Origin: Anaerolinea thermophila
GTDB taxonomy: Bacteria; Chloroflexota; Anaerolineae; Anaerolineales; Villigracilaceae
Direction of reading: 5' to 3'
Length of the DNA: 14,770 nucleotides
NCBI GenBank assembly: GCA_020722305.1
Contig: DYLB01000035.1
Coordinates: forward strand, 1 to 14,770
Positions 14,317 through 14,770 of the stretch are shown one piece after another (positions within the stretch are counted from its first letter, which is position 1; every line of letters begins with the position of its first letter). The notes beneath the pieces are model-generated. The model ran no database searches, had not been told where the DNA came from, and worked only from the letters and a program-made list of their open reading frames with translations. Position numbers and translations under genes: made by a program.

Positions 14317-14770
14317 ATGGATGCTGGTTTGATCTGGGAATGGATCATCAAATCGCTGGTGCTGGTCTTCACGCTGTTGATCGGCTTCGGCTACCTGACG
14401 TATTACGAACGCCGTTTCCTGGCGTTCCTGCAATCGCGTCTTGGGCCGAACCGGGCCGGGCCTCAGGGGTTGATGCAGTGGATGGCTGATGCGGTCAAGC
14501 TGATTTTCAAGGAAGAGTTGACCCCGGCCAACGCTTACAAGCTGGTCTTTTTCCTGTCCCCGGTCGTGACGATGGTGCCGTCCATTGTGATCGCGGCGGT
14601 CATCCCATGGGGGCCCCCTGTGACGTTGTTTGGGCATACGTTCAACCAATACGTCGCGGACATCAACGTGGGCGTGCTTTACCTGATGTCGGTTGCCTCG
14701 ATTGCGGTGTATGGTATCGTGCTGGCGGGCTGGTCGTCGAACAATAAATATGCCATGATGGGCGGGCTGC
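14317..14770 (+). CDS. nuoH: NADH-quinone oxidoreductase subunit H (partial, cut by window end)
   Basis: NuoH is the membrane subunit that links the quinone site to the proton-pumping arm of complex I. The first 151 codons are present. A first membrane helix (about 7-31) is followed by the hallmark ERRFLAFLQSRLGPNRAGP (about 32-50), GLMQWMADAVKLIFKEELTP, and two or more further hydrophobic segments. The window ends in GWSSNNKYAMMGGL, a strongly conserved cytoplasmic loop that normally continues with R. AGAGAGG (14305-14311) is a good ribosome site five bases before the ATG. The frame is intact up to the edge; the truncation is due to the window only. Confidence 0.96.
   Translation, partial: MDAGLIWEWIIKSLVLVFTLLIGFGYLTYYERRFLAFLQSRLGPNRAGPQGLMQWMADAVKLIFKEELTPANAYKLVFFLSPVVTMVPSIVIAAVIPWGPPVTLFGHTFNQYVADINVGVLYLMSVASIAVYGIVLAGWSSNNKYAMMGGL

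Overview
The window looks like the chromosome of a bacterium of the Chloroflexota, probably class Anaerolineae. This is inferred from coding DNA of roughly 60 % G+C, the style of the DnaG, RpoD and Nuo proteins, and many short dispersed repeats between (and sometimes inside) genes. No rRNA gene was available to test this placement, and no tRNA, rRNA, CRISPR array or transposase gene was seen.

Layout. 1-337: non-coding, holding degenerate dispersed repeats and, at its right end, a minus-strand intrinsic terminator. 338-2294: two minus-strand genes, an unfamiliar 441-residue protein with a nucleotidyltransferase-like signature and a DEDDh 3'-5' exonuclease. 2295-2593: a divergent promoter region with two opposed TATAAT boxes, a 165-bp repeat element and a heptanucleotide microsatellite that runs into the dnaG start codon. 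2594-6142: dnaG (primase) and rpoD (primary sigma factor), three bases apart. 6143-6393: a possible 21-codon ORF, a strong terminator, and an extended -10 promoter with an overlapping inverted repeat. 6394-14770: the front part of a respiratory complex I operon in the order nuoA-B-C-(ferritin-like)-D-E-(HEPN-like)-F-G-H, running off the right edge inside nuoH.

How the genes work together. DnaG and RpoD give the usual macromolecular-synthesis pairing (replication priming and housekeeping transcription). The Nuo genes encode the full NADH-oxidising module (NuoE, F, G with all their Fe-S ligands), the connecting quinone-site module (NuoB, C, D) and the first membrane subunits (NuoA, H), so this is an NADH:quinone oxidoreductase and not the NADH-module-less 11-subunit form. 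Most junctions overlap or are only a few bases long, which fits one transcript starting near 6359.

What is unusual. Two non-Nuo genes sit inside the nuo operon in the same orientation: a ferritin-like candidate between nuoC and nuoD (its start overlaps the nuoC stop), and an A+T-richer HEPN-like candidate between nuoE and nuoF. Repeat DNA also appears to have entered coding sequence: a heptamer tract at the dnaG start, a second heptamer tract in frame inside dnaG, a repeat-like stretch in frame inside nuoG, and an inverted-repeat arm encoding the C-terminus of the exonuclease. RpoD seems to carry extra residues in region 3.
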